Assembly: GCF_000803265.1 (NCBI RefSeq)
Contig: NW_014575396.1
Coordinates: forward strand, 124,001 to 188,000
Origin: Ordospora colligata OC4
Lineage: Eukaryota; Microsporidia; Ordosporidae
DNA length: 64,000 nucleotides
Direction of reading: 5' to 3'
Shown: positions 1 to 8,923 of the stretch, in pieces
Layout of the letters: the number at the start of each line of letters is the position of its first letter
How positions within the stretch are numbered: position 1 is the stretch's first letter
Notes under the pieces: generated by a model
Seen by the model: only the letters and a program-made list of their open reading frames with translations
Database searches by the model: none
What the model was told of the DNA's origin: nothing
Made by a program: the position numbers and the translations under genes

Positions 1-2
1 CA

Positions 3-77
3 GCTCTTGAAGCTTTAAAACAATCGATAGCATTGCTCAGCAACAATTACAAAAATATCTACACAATAATGATGTGA
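3..77 (+). CDS. C-terminal end of an unidentified protein, cut by the window edge
   Basis: An open frame enters from the left edge and runs 24 codons to a TGA at 75-77. It reads like real coding sequence (ALEALKQSIALLSNNY and on), an amphipathic leucine- and alanine-bearing helix. It points towards the Atm1-like gene on the other strand, so the two are convergent, about 100 bases apart. Too little is present to name it. The alternative is chance: 24 open codons are weak evidence alone, and the call rests on the residue composition and on how densely genes are packed here. Confidence 0.45.
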   Translation, partial: ALEALKQSIALLSNNYKNIYTIMM

Positions 78-181
78 GCATACTCATGCTACTTGATATT
101 AACTACGAATTATACCTTACTTCTACATTATAAAATCCTCTAAATTGAATTATATTTATTGCATAACTCTTCAATATCTGC

Positions 182-1945
182 TTAGAAGTTTCCTTGTACT
201 ATCTCATTTGCGGTGTTAATTGCACAATCTCGAGTACTCAGCTTGCTCATAATCGCAGAAAGTGCATTTGAAGAACTTTCAAGAATAGTTGCATTTCCAT
301 TGTCAACCACACAAACCTTGTTGAAAAACGAAAGAAGCTCAAGGTTGTGAACAATTGCTATTACAGTCATGCTGCTACATGAATTCATTATCGTGCGAAT
401 AATGCTCTTCTCTGCCTCTTTGTCAAGACTCGATGTTGGCTCGTCCATCACAAGCACCTCGGGATTCTTCAGAAGCGCCCTCAGGATCGCAATCTTCTGC
501 CTCTCTCCTCCGCTGATATGCTTTCCTGATTCCCCAACATTCGTAAAATATCCCTTCTCAAGCCTCATTATACTGTCATGCACATTAAACCTCTTTGCAA
601 GCTCAACAACTGAATAATCAGATACACTAGGACATCCATACTTGATATTGTACATCACTGTCTCATTGAAAAGCAGCGAGTTCTGTGGAACATATCCCAT
701 CATCCTTCTGAATGCCCTTTCCTCTATAGCCTTAGTGTCGATCTCATCAACAAGTATAGCTCCTTGCATGCTATTCAGTTTCAGCAGCGCTTTGAGTATC
801 GTCGACTTTCCTGATCCATTGGACCCAATAACTGCAACACGATCTCCTTTCATGATCTGTAGATTCACTCCATTAAGCACCCGCTTGTCTTTGTAATAAC
901 AACTAACATCCTTGAACATAATGCCTGTCTTGAGTTTTGCCAAGCATAGTCCAACTCCTCCCTTTGACTCTCCATCTTCAAAAACAACTTCCTTAATGCT
1001 CAGCATTGCCTCTGAAAGCCTGCAATATGTGTATCCAAGATTACTTAGACTGCCTAGCAGCATTCTGCTCATAGTCACATAGAAAAGCAGCACTCCCTTA
1101 TCCATCTTACCCCACAGAACCCCATATGCTCCAAGAGCTATCACAGACGAGTTCATAAATGCAAATATCAGTTTCTGGAGCATATTCAACAGATAAAGCC
1201 CTCTAAACAACGCTGTCCCATGCCTCTCAATATCTATCAGCTTTCGGTCATATCTGCTTACCTCCACATCATAGCCATCAAAAGACACCACGGATTCATG
1301 GTTACTCAGTGTATCATGCATAAGATTTGATGCACTATTCTCTGCTTTGTTCAGCATCCTTCGGACCTTGTTTCTAGACAATGCTATCGATATCGTCACC
1401 ATCGCATACAGCACCACTGCAAACGCAACTATCATAAATGCAATCACTCCAAGATTCGAATACAAAGAGTACCAGATAAGAATAATAGACACAGACATCG
1501 GCAGGATATTCTGCACAAACACCTCCACAAGATCACTCACCGCTCTGCTCTTTCTACCAACAATGTTCTGTATCGTTCCTGTTCCATAGCCTTCAAAATC
1601 CTCTGTTTCCAAGCGTATGAAATGCTCAAACGTTGTCCGGAGAGTATTCCTATACACACTCTGCATAGTGCCTGCAAAAAATAATCCCTGCAACTCACTG
1701 AACATTATGTCCATCAGTGAAATTGCAAGAAATATAGCAATGCTTCTGTATGGGACAGAATCGTTGTCCAAGCCGTCTGAAATCCTCGTAATGCTCCCTG
1801 CAAGCCGAGTCTCAAAATACTTCCCCACACATATGCTTAGAACCACAGGAAACAGAATCACTCTCACCTGAGGCACTACAAACACATATCTTCCTAGAAT
1901 CCATCCAATCGTTTGGTATTCGCCAATCCTCTTCTTCATGCTCAT
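182..1945 (-). CDS. ATM1: Half ABC transporter of the Atm1 (mitochondrial/mitosomal) type
   Basis: This 587-residue protein has one membrane domain followed by one ATP-binding domain. The N-terminal 330 residues carry several hydrophobic segments. The ATPase part shows a Walker A (GSNGSGKST), a signature (ISGGERQKIAILRAL) and a Walker B (VLVMDEPTSSLD). This order is that of the ABCB half transporters that work as homodimers. In microsporidia such Atm1-like proteins are thought to export an iron-sulfur precursor from the mitosome; that role is inferred from the family. No targeting sequence is obvious, which is usual for mitosomal proteins. Two ATG codons lie close together at the start (residues 1 and 3); the first follows a GGCC context. 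Microsporidia often have several Atm1 paralogues, so the location is less sure than the fold. Confidence 0.85.
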   Translation of the reverse strand: MSMKKRIGEYQTIGWILGRYVFVVPQVRVILFPVVLSICVGKYFETRLAGSITRISDGLDNDSVPYRSIAIFLAISLMDIMFSELQGLFFAGTMQSVYRNTLRTTFEHFIRLETEDFEGYGTGTIQNIVGRKSRAVSDLVEVFVQNILPMSVSIILIWYSLYSNLGVIAFMIVAFAVVLYAMVTISIALSRNKVRRMLNKAENSASNLMHDTLSNHESVVSFDGYDVEVSRYDRKLIDIERHGTALFRGLYLLNMLQKLIFAFMNSSVIALGAYGVLWGKMDKGVLLFYVTMSRMLLGSLSNLGYTYCRLSEAMLSIKEVVFEDGESKGGVGLCLAKLKTGIMFKDVSCYYKDKRVLNGVNLQIMKGDRVAVIGSNGSGKSTILKALLKLNSMQGAILVDEIDTKAIEERAFRRMMGYVPQNSLLFNETVMYNIKYGCPSVSDYSVVELAKRFNVHDSIMRLEKGYFTNVGESGKHISGGERQKIAILRALLKNPEVLVMDEPTSSLDKEAEKSIIRTIMNSCSSMTVIAIVHNLELLSFFNKVCVVDNGNATILESSSNALSAIMSKLSTRDCAINTANEIVQGNF

Positions 1946-2493
1946 GGCCAGATGTTTTCAAAAATATTTATTGATATTGAATGTCAAGTGTTTTGGAAGT
2001 GCATCTGCATCTCACGACTACACAGTATCTGTTTCAAACACAAAACAATCCTTCACACCTTTAAACGCATGTGCATAAACTTTGTCACATTCAGGCACCT
2101 CTTCCATCCCTTGCTTCCGCCATCATCGCAGATACACGCAAGTCCAGTGATATGATTGTGCATTTTCTCTCCAGCTCTCTCAGTGCACTGTCACATTCCA
2201 CTATCTTCTCCTTCATAGCAGCAAACTTTTCGTCCTGACACATCTACAAGGGCATTCCTCAGTGCCACTCTAGGTACTCTGTAGCTCAAATTATCACATA
2301 CAAAGCTTACAAACACTTATGACAAGAAAGATTATTTAATTTTGATTATACCACATTCAAGAGTATATACCTGAATACTCAAGCCAATAGCGCAGACAAT
2401 ATCTGCTCCATTATCATATTTTCACATGCACATAACACTATATTTTGAATCGTGTTTATGCAGCGGTATAAATATTCTTTATTGCCATTAACT
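1946..2493. other. 548-base gap with one possible small gene
   Basis: The gap lies between the starts/ends of two minus-strand genes. It is AT-rich at both ends. The middle (about 2090-2290) is more GC-rich and holds the small open frame described separately. No tRNA-like T-loop or strong hairpin was seen. Confidence 0.5.
2091..2243 (-). CDS. Possible 50-residue small protein, function unknown
   Basis: The frame starts at an ATG at 2243 directly preceded by TAG and by a CCC eleven bases upstream, the usual start context in this window. It encodes a charged, helix-prone peptide (EKFAAMKEKIVECDSALREL, then a second helix with several methionines) and ends at TGA. The charge pattern resembles a short coiled coil, as in small kinetochore (DASH-type) or prefoldin-like subunits, but I cannot match it to a family. 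Another frame of the same DNA shows a short likeness to the RVB2 motif HSHITGLG, so a decayed fragment is the alternative. Confidence 0.3.
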   Translation of the reverse strand: MCQDEKFAAMKEKIVECDSALRELERKCTIISLDLRVSAMMAEARDGRGA

Positions 2494-3270
2494 TTAATCT
2501 AAAGGCTCAAAGTTCACTTTTCCATTGATAGAATCGTTTACAGGTATACATCCATAAACATAACTACATGTCTTAGAAAAAGCCATTGTTTGATCGCTTG
2601 TAGGCGCCTTTCCATTTGAGAATATTGCTTTCTCTCCAGAAATTGCCTCTGTCAGACCTTCCATTATGTAATCGATTGTTTTTTCTGTGCCATCCCACAT
2701 GACTGACACAGATCTTCCGCATCCATTCGGATTTGAAGCGATAGAAAAATTACCAGACATCATTCGTGTTCTGCTTGGACAGCTCCATATCCATATATGC
2801 ACTCCTGTATTCCCACCCATGACTTCTTCAACCTGCTTATTGTACGCAATTCCATTTCTTTGTTCCAAAGGATCGTAAATCTCGCACGAGCGGTCAAATT
2901 TATTGTTAAGTAGCGAATTTGCATCGTAATTAGTTAAATCCATATCAAACAAGATGTTATACTTGAATGCAAAATCATTATATGGCTGTAAGAAGCCCTT
3001 GTACAGATATTCCTCAATGGCCTTTTCTTCTTCTATTTCCGGTACAGTCTCTTCTATTTCCTGTCCATCTTCTCGCCTTTCTTGTTGTTCTTGTTTTTTT
3101 TGATGTTTGATGACGTCATGTATTGCATCGATTGCTCCTCCGTCTAGATGCACATGCAGTTTGACATCATATACCTTGTCATCATCCGTGCATGGAATGA
3201 ATTCCGCTTCTGTTGCCAGGATGCCTGTAAGTCCAAGGAGTGGGATGATCACTGATGCTACAACAAACAT
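2494..3270 (-). CDS. Secreted protein of unknown function with conserved-looking cysteines
   Basis: The 258-residue product begins with a clear signal peptide (MFVVASVIIPLLGLTGILA). The first in-frame ATG is at 3270; the longer frame would need a GTG start. After the signal come an acidic, glutamine- and glutamate-rich stretch (about residues 60-90) and a C-terminal part with at least six cysteines, including SCPSRTRMM and GCGRSVSVMW. It is probably exported to the surface, spore wall or host cell. The spacing faintly recalls a degenerate ADAM-type metalloprotease domain, but no HExxH zinc motif is present, so no enzyme function is claimed. No repeat or glycosylphosphatidylinositol-type tail is visible. 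Confidence 0.75.
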   Translation of the reverse strand: MFVVASVIIPLLGLTGILATEAEFIPCTDDDKVYDVKLHVHLDGGAIDAIHDVIKHQKKQEQQERREDGQEIEETVPEIEEEKAIEEYLYKGFLQPYNDFAFKYNILFDMDLTNYDANSLLNNKFDRSCEIYDPLEQRNGIAYNKQVEEVMGGNTGVHIWIWSCPSRTRMMSGNFSIASNPNGCGRSVSVMWDGTEKTIDYIMEGLTEAISGEKAIFSNGKAPTSDQTMAFSKTCSYVYGCIPVNDSINGKVNFEPLD

Positions 3271-3324
3271 AGTTTTGCTACGCTTCACTCAGTTGACATA
3301 AATATTTTGTTTGAAACGAATGTT

Positions 3325-4110
3325 TTAGCCTGGCGCTGTTTCTGTGTTACACCCATACACTGGTATATCTTTGGAAACAGCGGTCTGATTGTCTGACACA
3401 AGTTTTCTGATTGTGTTTAGGATGTTGAAGAGTGAGAGACTGTTTCTATCATCCATCTTCTTGATGAATCTCAGAAGCACTGCTTCTATTTCTGTTATGC
3501 ATTGTGTGTGCATTATGCCTGTGTATGATATATTATTGAGGTATGCATAATATACTACTTCCTTTGCTTTTGTCTTTTCTAATGCATTTACAGTGATTAG
3601 ATTGTTGGCATTTGAGTATATTTGGCTGTATGAATCTATTCCCTGTCCACTGCATATTGATCTGAGTGCGATCACAGACTCAAATTCTGCACACACCTGG
3701 AATATCAGCATGTGCGATTGTGATTCTCTTGCTATATCAATTATGCCACTCGGTAATGGATCAATCCCATTGTTTGTATTACATCCAGAAAGGATTATGT
3801 GTTTGTGGAAGCCAAGTTCATTGAGAATGCTAATAAACTCCTCTCGAATGCCATAATTGATCAGAGCAACAAATTCATGCAAAGCCTTATTTTTAAATCT
3901 TCCAATCGCATGAGCAATCGTGAGAGATTGCAGTGTTCCATCGAAGTAAACCATTATTTTTGTTTTTGGACGGAGTCCTCTGAGACACCTGAGAGTCTTG
4001 CGCAGAATCTGCCTTTCAAAGCAAGCATTGCAGTAGTCTAGGTTGTTTATTCTGATTGACGGTATTTCAGGGCACAGCGAGCACTTCATGTGGTGTGCAG
4101 AAGGATCCAT
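3325..4110 (-). CDS. NCS2: Cytoplasmic tRNA 2-thiolation protein 2 (Ncs2/Ctu2)
   Basis: The 261-residue product starts with a CxxC pair and the block YCNACFERQILRKTLRCLRG, typical of the N-terminus of Ncs2/Ctu2. The PP-loop position reads MVYFDGTLQSL, without the SGGxDS of the active partner Ncs6/Ctu1, as expected for the non-catalytic subunit. The pair thiolates uridine 34 of Lys, Glu and Gln tRNAs in the cytoplasm. Most fungal Ncs2 proteins are far longer (about 400-490 residues), so this is a shortened form. The ATG at 4110 follows CCC ten bases upstream and shares a 35-base divergent promoter with SPC25. Ncs6 is not in the window. Confidence 0.7.
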   Translation of the reverse strand: MDPSAHHMKCSLCPEIPSIRINNLDYCNACFERQILRKTLRCLRGLRPKTKIMVYFDGTLQSLTIAHAIGRFKNKALHEFVALINYGIREEFISILNELGFHKHIILSGCNTNNGIDPLPSGIIDIARESQSHMLIFQVCAEFESVIALRSICSGQGIDSYSQIYSNANNLITVNALEKTKAKEVVYYAYLNNISYTGIMHTQCITEIEAVLLRFIKKMDDRNSLSLFNILNTIRKLVSDNQTAVSKDIPVYGCNTETAPG

Positions 4111-4145
4111 GTGAATTGGGCGTGGGCTTTGATCCCTTGATACTT
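4111..4145. promoter_or_regulatory. 35-base bidirectional promoter of NCS2 and SPC25
   Basis: The two ATG codons, at 4110 on the minus strand and 4146 on the plus strand, are separated by only 35 bases. Each direction has its own CCC signal: GGG at 4119-4121 as read on the plus strand, and CCC at 4133-4135. The whole regulatory input for both genes must lie here or inside the coding regions. Confidence 0.5.
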
Positions 4146-4859
4146 ATGACAGCGGAGTCAGTGACAGCAAATGTTGAGAGAATCCGAGAAATGATGGATG
4201 GGATCTTGAGGGATGTTGATGGGTATCTTGAGAGATACAGGAGCTATGTAATGCATGCAAGAGGAAGGATATGTAGAGACAAGCAGGAAGGAGAGGTTTT
4301 GCTGCAAACAGTGGCATCTACTCTGAATGAGATGAAGGAGAAGAATGAAATGTTGGTTTCTGAGAGGAATACATTCAAGGCAAAGATTGAACATGATACT
4401 GAAGACATGAAGATGTCTGAGAATGAGAGGCACGAGCTGCTGAACCAAATCAAGGAACTGGAGATGAGCAATCTTGGGTTGAGTGAAGTAGCCAAGGAGA
4501 AGAAAAGCATGTCTGGAGCGCTTGCACGGAAGATGGAGATGGTTTCAGAGAGAAAAAAATCAAGGGAGAGTCAGATGGAAACGAAAGTAGGACTGTTTAG
4601 GAAGTGTCTTGGGATGGACATAGTCCCCATGAAAGAGAATGTAATTAAGGTTGTGTTTGGAAGGATGTGTGCAGATGAATCAGTGGAGTGTTTTGTGATG
4701 CTTGATTTGTCTATGGATATGCCTGTTGTTGACATGTTTCCAAGGATTGATAGTGTTGAGCGAATGAATGCAATGTTTAAGACGCATGGAAATTTCCACG
4801 ACTTTCTCAGTGCAATGAGAAGGGAGTTTAGGAAAGAATATATGAGAATGCAGCCATGA
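4146..4859 (+). CDS. SPC25: Kinetochore protein Spc25 (Ndc80 complex)
   Basis: The 237-residue protein has a long coiled coil (about residues 10-150, rich in K/E/M with heptads) and a small C-terminal globular domain beginning FRKCLGMDIVPMKENVIKVV. That layout and domain match Spc25, which with Spc24 anchors the Ndc80 complex to the inner kinetochore. The start was set at 4146, not at the longer frame from 4056, because the earlier frame lies over the first codons of NCS2 and because CCC stands 11 bases before this ATG. It is divergent from NCS2. Other coiled-coil kinetochore proteins remain possible but the C-terminal domain favours Spc25. Confidence 0.65.
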   Translation: MTAESVTANVERIREMMDGILRDVDGYLERYRSYVMHARGRICRDKQEGEVLLQTVASTLNEMKEKNEMLVSERNTFKAKIEHDTEDMKMSENERHELLNQIKELEMSNLGLSEVAKEKKSMSGALARKMEMVSERKKSRESQMETKVGLFRKCLGMDIVPMKENVIKVVFGRMCADESVECFVMLDLSMDMPVVDMFPRIDSVERMNAMFKTHGNFHDFLSAMRREFRKEYMRMQP

Positions 4860-5007
4860 GAAGTGATTGAAAGGAGACTATTGAATATGCGTTTATTATA
4901 TTCATGCATGTTTGCGAATATTTTGAATAAAGTGGATGTTTTGATGAAGTGTGTAGCAACAATAGGGAGATAGAATAGATGTGTTAAAGAATGGAAGTTG
5001 ACGACCC

Positions 5008-5844
5008 ATGAAGAGCTACAGACTGGTGTATAACCCTGAACCGAACGAGAAGAGGTTTTTGTTTACGAATGTGACTATTAGCGAGCTGACAGTACCTGTG
5101 ATGATATCGAGGGAAAAGCCTGTGAAGGAGGAGATTGTGTTCAACACTAAGAAGAAGAGTGAGCAGGTTGAGTATGAAGACGATGGATACAGAAAGCTGA
5201 AGGAGAAGGAAGGATGCTTGCTTGTTGTAGAGGACAGTGATAATAGAGTGTATTCAGGAAAGATGCAGGACCTGGGGGCTAGTGGGTCGTGTTACTTTGT
5301 GTTTATCAATATGGGGACGTATCTTAAGGTGGTTCCTGTTAGGAAGTGGTACAGGTTCAGCCAGAGGACGCAGCAGGATATTATACAGGAAGGGGAGGGA
5401 GAGGTAAATGAAGGGGAGATGATGAGAATTGAACGGGACATAAGTTCAGAGGATGAGCGGGAGGACATTGATTTTGAGGATGATTTTGATGATGATGATG
5501 GAGAAGAGGCAAATGTGTTTGTTGTGAAGGAGAAGCGATTGAATAGTGCAGGGCACAAGATGAGGAATATTATGGAGAATTATGAGGAGAAGGAAAGTGA
5601 GTCTGAGTCTGCAGATGAGGAAGAAAAGGGCAGTAACCAACAGACAAAGGCTCTTACAAAGGCAGAGTTGTATGAGATGCTGCGTGGGAAGAGAGTTGCA
5701 CTTCGTGACCTTCTGAAGGGGATTAAAGTACAGTATGGGCTTGAAGAGGGCGAGAAGGAGCTTTTGAAGGAGTTTATTGGAGAAAGCTGTGGACTTGAGG
5801 TTGATGAGACGAATGGAGAGAAGTATGTGTTTTTGAAGAAATGA
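5008..5844 (+). CDS. TFG1: Transcription factor IIF alpha subunit (RAP74/Tfg1)
   Basis: The 278-residue protein has an N-terminal dimerisation domain ending in YLKVVPVRKWYRFSQR (about residues 105-120), a characteristic TFIIFα block. A very acidic linker follows (residues 135-165 and 190-210), then a C-terminal winged-helix-like domain (about 215-278, AELYEMLRGKRVALRDLLKG). TFIIF alpha binds RNA polymerase II and helps initiation and elongation. Human RAP74 has 517 residues, so this is a minimal version with the disordered middle cut down. The ATG is directly preceded by CCC. The TAF8 gene follows on the same strand. Confidence 0.8.
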   Translation: MKSYRLVYNPEPNEKRFLFTNVTISELTVPVMISREKPVKEEIVFNTKKKSEQVEYEDDGYRKLKEKEGCLLVVEDSDNRVYSGKMQDLGASGSCYFVFINMGTYLKVVPVRKWYRFSQRTQQDIIQEGEGEVNEGEMMRIERDISSEDEREDIDFEDDFDDDDGEEANVFVVKEKRLNSAGHKMRNIMENYEEKESESESADEEEKGSNQQTKALTKAELYEMLRGKRVALRDLLKGIKVQYGLEEGEKELLKEFIGESCGLEVDETNGEKYVFLKK

Positions 5845-5903
5845 ATTATTTTAGTAAGTGGCTGTGCAAAGCATGAGTTTTTGGAGCAAAGATTGTAGCC
5901 CTG

Positions 5904-6428
5904 ATGCGACGTGTTGTTGAGGATAGGCTCCTGAGGATTTTGAAGGAAGTTGGATATGAAGTTGTTGAGAGTAAAGCGCTTGAAGTGTATGTGGAGGCAC
6001 TGGAGACGTATATGCTTGCGTATTTAAGGACTGTGTGCTCGTTGTCAAGGCATGGGATGAAGTCGCACTCAACGCTGATTGACTTGCTATGCCTGATTGA
6101 TGGCAAGCGATTTGACTGTGGAGGTGTTGGAAAAGAAAAAGTTGAGTATGAACAGGAAGTGGTTGAGAAGGAGCAAGAGTTCAACAGTCCGTTGTCATCG
6201 AGTATTGAGAAGTATATACATATATATGATTTTATGCCTAGTTTCCCTGCAATTCATGCATTTAGGCAGACGATTACAAAGCCAAACTGCAAGAGTAATA
6301 AGTCGGCGAATGTGAAGAGCAGGCTGGAGCAGAGCCTGCGAGCGGAGGGTAATCTACTGAATCTGATCAAGGCGTCTGGGTCACTTCCGCCGTTTATCAA
6401 TTTTCTACATAGAGGGACGATGAACTGA
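5904..6428 (+). CDS. TAF8: TFIID subunit TAF8 (histone-fold protein)
   Basis: The 174-residue protein opens with a histone-fold/bromo-associated helix set (residues 1-75: VEDRLLRILKEVGYEVVESK, then LETYMLAYLRTVCSLSRHGM). Around residues 108-125 is the short block DFMPSFPAIHAFRQT, which matches the conserved TAF8 motif (PxxPxxHxYxxT). In other eukaryotes TAF8 pairs with TAF10 inside TFIID. The start has CCC three bases upstream. It lies 60 bases after TFIIF alpha on the same strand, two general factors in a row. TAF3 has a similar fold; the PxxPxxH block decides for TAF8. Confidence 0.7.
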   Translation: MRRVVEDRLLRILKEVGYEVVESKALEVYVEALETYMLAYLRTVCSLSRHGMKSHSTLIDLLCLIDGKRFDCGGVGKEKVEYEQEVVEKEQEFNSPLSSSIEKYIHIYDFMPSFPAIHAFRQTITKPNCKSNKSANVKSRLEQSLRAEGNLLNLIKASGSLPPFINFLHRGTMN

Positions 6429-6463
6429 ATAAATGAAATTTAGTGTTTAGTAAATTTGTTATA

Positions 6464-6590
6464 CAGGTTGATCATACATTTGGTATTTAAGTTGGTTATT
6501 ATAAAGGTTGATTTAATATGTAGGTTGATTTGTTGTGTAAGTTGATTATTATGTAGGTTGCTATTGATTATTATAAAGACTCGCTAATTT
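6464..6590. repeat. Degenerate tandem repeat, unit about 20 bases (GTTGATTATTATGTAG-like)
   Basis: The gap between TAF8 and the tRNA holds about six imperfect copies of a unit starting GGTTGATT or AGTTGGTT and ending in TATAAAG, TATGTAG or TGTGTAA. The copies differ by substitutions and small length changes. No coding sense is seen. The gap ends with an AT-rich stretch before the tRNA. Confidence 0.55.
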
Positions 6591-6678
6591 TAACATATTG
6601 ACTAATGCTTAATGTATTGACTAATCATAACATGTCTGCACTGGTGAGTTGTCTCCGAATGGCATCTTTAATATTGAA

Positions 6679-6750
6679 GCATTGATAGTATAGTGGTTAT
6701 TATGTGAGCTTCCCAAGTTCATGGCCTGGGTTCGATTCCCGGTCAATGCA
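6679..6750 (+). tRNA. tRNA-Gly, anticodon CCC
   Basis: The 72-base sequence folds as a cloverleaf. The acceptor stem is GCATTGA with TCAATGC and an A discriminator. The anticodon stem is TGAGC with GTTCA around the loop TTCCCAA, giving anticodon CCC (glycine GGG). The T arm is CTGGG, loop TTCGATT, then CCCGG. The A box (TAGTATAGTGG) and B box (GGTTCGATTCC) of a polymerase III promoter are present. There is no intron and no encoded CCA. A shift of the loop by one base would give TCC, but that would put C at position 37 and a poorer stem. Confidence 0.93.
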
Positions 6751-6869
6751 TTTTGTGTATTAGCACAGTCATATACTCGTTGTATCTTGTTTCATGCTTC
6801 AGTTGTATGGTTGCCGGGAACATTTCCCGCCATTTCTATCAAAACACCTACATGTACGTGCTGACCATA

Positions 6870-8885
6870 ATGCAGAAGATACAAAGACTGACTGATCATG
6901 CGAGTAAGAGGATCAAGGCACAGCAGTATGTGCCAGATCACTATGTGGTTGCAAAAGAGTTAATAGAAAACTCGATAGATTCAGGTGCAACACACATCAA
7001 AGTAACATTTGAAGATTTCATAACTGTCGAAGACAATGGATGTGGCATTGATGATCTCGATGCGGTTGCTATCGAAGGATCTACATCCAAGGAGTTGATG
7101 TCTTACTATGTGCTTGGATGTGTGCAAACAACAGAAAGATTCTTCTATGGATTCAGAGGCCAGGCACTATGGTCAATAGCAAGCATGAGTGACCTAGAAA
7201 TTACATCGAGATCAACAAAACCATTTGCTATTCATAAATGTTTTAATACGAACACAACATCTAAATGTGCAAGGGAAAGAGGAACAACGGTGGAGGTGAA
7301 GAACCTATTCAAGAACAATCCTGTGAGAAGAGTGGCGAGCAGAAACAGCATTCGAGCATGCCTTAGTAGAATATGCAGTCTTATGGAGAACTACAGCTGT
7401 GTAAATAACGTGGAGTTTACTCTGTTCCATAACAGAAAGGTACTGATGAGCCTGAAGGGATGTGGTGCACCTCGTAAGTACTTTGAATCACAATATATGC
7501 AGTATGCAGGCCGATATATGGAGATATGTACGAATACATTTGATATGATTATGCTTCCTGTTGCAGTCAAGAATCTAAAGCAGATGATATTTTTGGGAAA
7601 GAGGCCGGTTGAGAACAAGAGGATTTTGAATGCAATAAAGAAGGAGTTTGGATTGTACTTTGATGGTAATCCAGCGTTTGTACTGGTGATTAAATGCTCT
7701 GGAGATGTGAATGTAGCTGTTGACAAGAGTGAAGTGATTCTTGAGGATGAGGTAGGGATTATAAGTCTGTTAAGATCGGAGATCAGCAGGTTTTTTTCAA
7801 CATCGATTGTTGTAGTGTCAGCAAAAGGTGTTGCAAGCAGCATGGATCGAAGCATGGCAGATAAGAGCGTTATAAAGAATTTAGAGCAAGTAATCTGGAA
7901 AGCTAGATCGATAAGTGATGTTTATAGTGATTATGAAGTATCAGGTAAAAAAGATACGTGTTCAGTGATAAGTGAGCCTAGTACAGCAAAGAATACTTGT
8001 AACACATCAGAAGTAGATGGAATAAACAATATAAGCAATAAAAAAGCCGGAAAAGATGATTTAGAGTTTATGAATTTGCCTGAAACAGCCATATATTCAT
8101 ATCAAGATGATAAAGATACAAGTGAAACACATAAAGTGAGTATTCCTGACAAATGCATAAATGTGAATAAATCAGAAAGATACGACAATCAGTATTACCC
8201 AGAGTATACCTCAGTTAATCAAAGTAGTTTTAGTAGTGACCTGAGTATCAATACATATGAAAGCGAAAGGCTTTCAACAAAAGCATACATGCTTTTTAAA
8301 CATGATGAGGTAATGCAGCCAAAACTGTGCTTTTTAAAAGAGGACTTTAACAAGCTAGAAGTGATAGGACAATTCAATAATGGATTTATTATTGCAAAGC
8401 TAAATAAAGATGAAAGAACATATCTTGTTGCAGTGGATCAGCACGCAGCAGATGAAATCAGTAACTACGAAAGAATAAAGGCATCGTTTACTCTAAAGAC
8501 ACAGAAGCTACTTGTTCCTATTGATCTACATCTCAATGCGTTGGATAACATGGTTGTGAATGAAAACCTGGATATTCTTGCAAAGAATGGATTTATTATA
8601 AGTGACGGTGTATTACAAGCTGCGCCAGCATACAAGAACGAAGTGTTTGGTGTTGATGAGCTATCTAGATTTGTTGAGGACATAAAATGTGGAGAGTATG
8701 AATTCTGGAAAGTTCGGGAGATTGTTGCATCGAAGGCATGCCGAACAAGTGTAATGATAGGCAGAACACTCTCAGCAAGTGATATGAAGAGGGTTGTGAG
8801 CAATCTTGCATGCTTGGAAAGACCATGGAAATGCCCACATGGAAGACCAACATTTATGATCCTCAATGAGTGTTTGGACATATAA
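6870..8885 (+). CDS. PMS1: DNA mismatch repair protein PMS1 (MutL family endonuclease)
   Basis: The 671-residue protein has the GHKL ATPase domain with KELIENSIDSGAT (residues 29-41, catalytic Glu30 and Asn34) and VEDNGCGI (53-60). The third motif reads GFRGQAL where the family has GFRGEAL. A serine/asparagine-rich linker (about 340-490) leads to the C-terminal domain with the metal-binding motif DQHAADEISNYE, then ACRTSVMIG and CPHGRPT. These three motifs mark the endonuclease subunit PMS1, not MLH1. It nicks DNA in mismatch repair together with MLH1. The ATG at 6870 was chosen because family similarity starts at residue 5; the upstream frame overlaps the tRNA flank. Confidence 0.88.
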   Translation: MQKIQRLTDHASKRIKAQQYVPDHYVVAKELIENSIDSGATHIKVTFEDFITVEDNGCGIDDLDAVAIEGSTSKELMSYYVLGCVQTTERFFYGFRGQALWSIASMSDLEITSRSTKPFAIHKCFNTNTTSKCARERGTTVEVKNLFKNNPVRRVASRNSIRACLSRICSLMENYSCVNNVEFTLFHNRKVLMSLKGCGAPRKYFESQYMQYAGRYMEICTNTFDMIMLPVAVKNLKQMIFLGKRPVENKRILNAIKKEFGLYFDGNPAFVLVIKCSGDVNVAVDKSEVILEDEVGIISLLRSEISRFFSTSIVVVSAKGVASSMDRSMADKSVIKNLEQVIWKARSISDVYSDYEVSGKKDTCSVISEPSTAKNTCNTSEVDGINNISNKKAGKDDLEFMNLPETAIYSYQDDKDTSETHKVSIPDKCINVNKSERYDNQYYPEYTSVNQSSFSSDLSINTYESERLSTKAYMLFKHDEVMQPKLCFLKEDFNKLEVIGQFNNGFIIAKLNKDERTYLVAVDQHAADEISNYERIKASFTLKTQKLLVPIDLHLNALDNMVVNENLDILAKNGFIISDGVLQAAPAYKNEVFGVDELSRFVEDIKCGEYEFWKVREIVASKACRTSVMIGRTLSASDMKRVVSNLACLERPWKCPHGRPTFMILNECLDI

Positions 8886-8923
8886 AATATTTGTATAAAG
8901 CAACAATAAAGCAGTATTTTTAT

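Noticed and set aside
2110..2180. A second minus-strand frame here reads HNHITGLACICDDGG, like HSHITGLG of RVB2
   Set aside because: The likeness covers about 15 residues, the DNA identity is modest, the frame is broken by a stop just upstream and no other RVB2 motif follows. Chance or a very old relic cannot be told apart.
2494..3270. ADAM-type metalloprotease for the secreted protein
   Set aside because: The HExxH zinc site and the usual cysteine order are missing.
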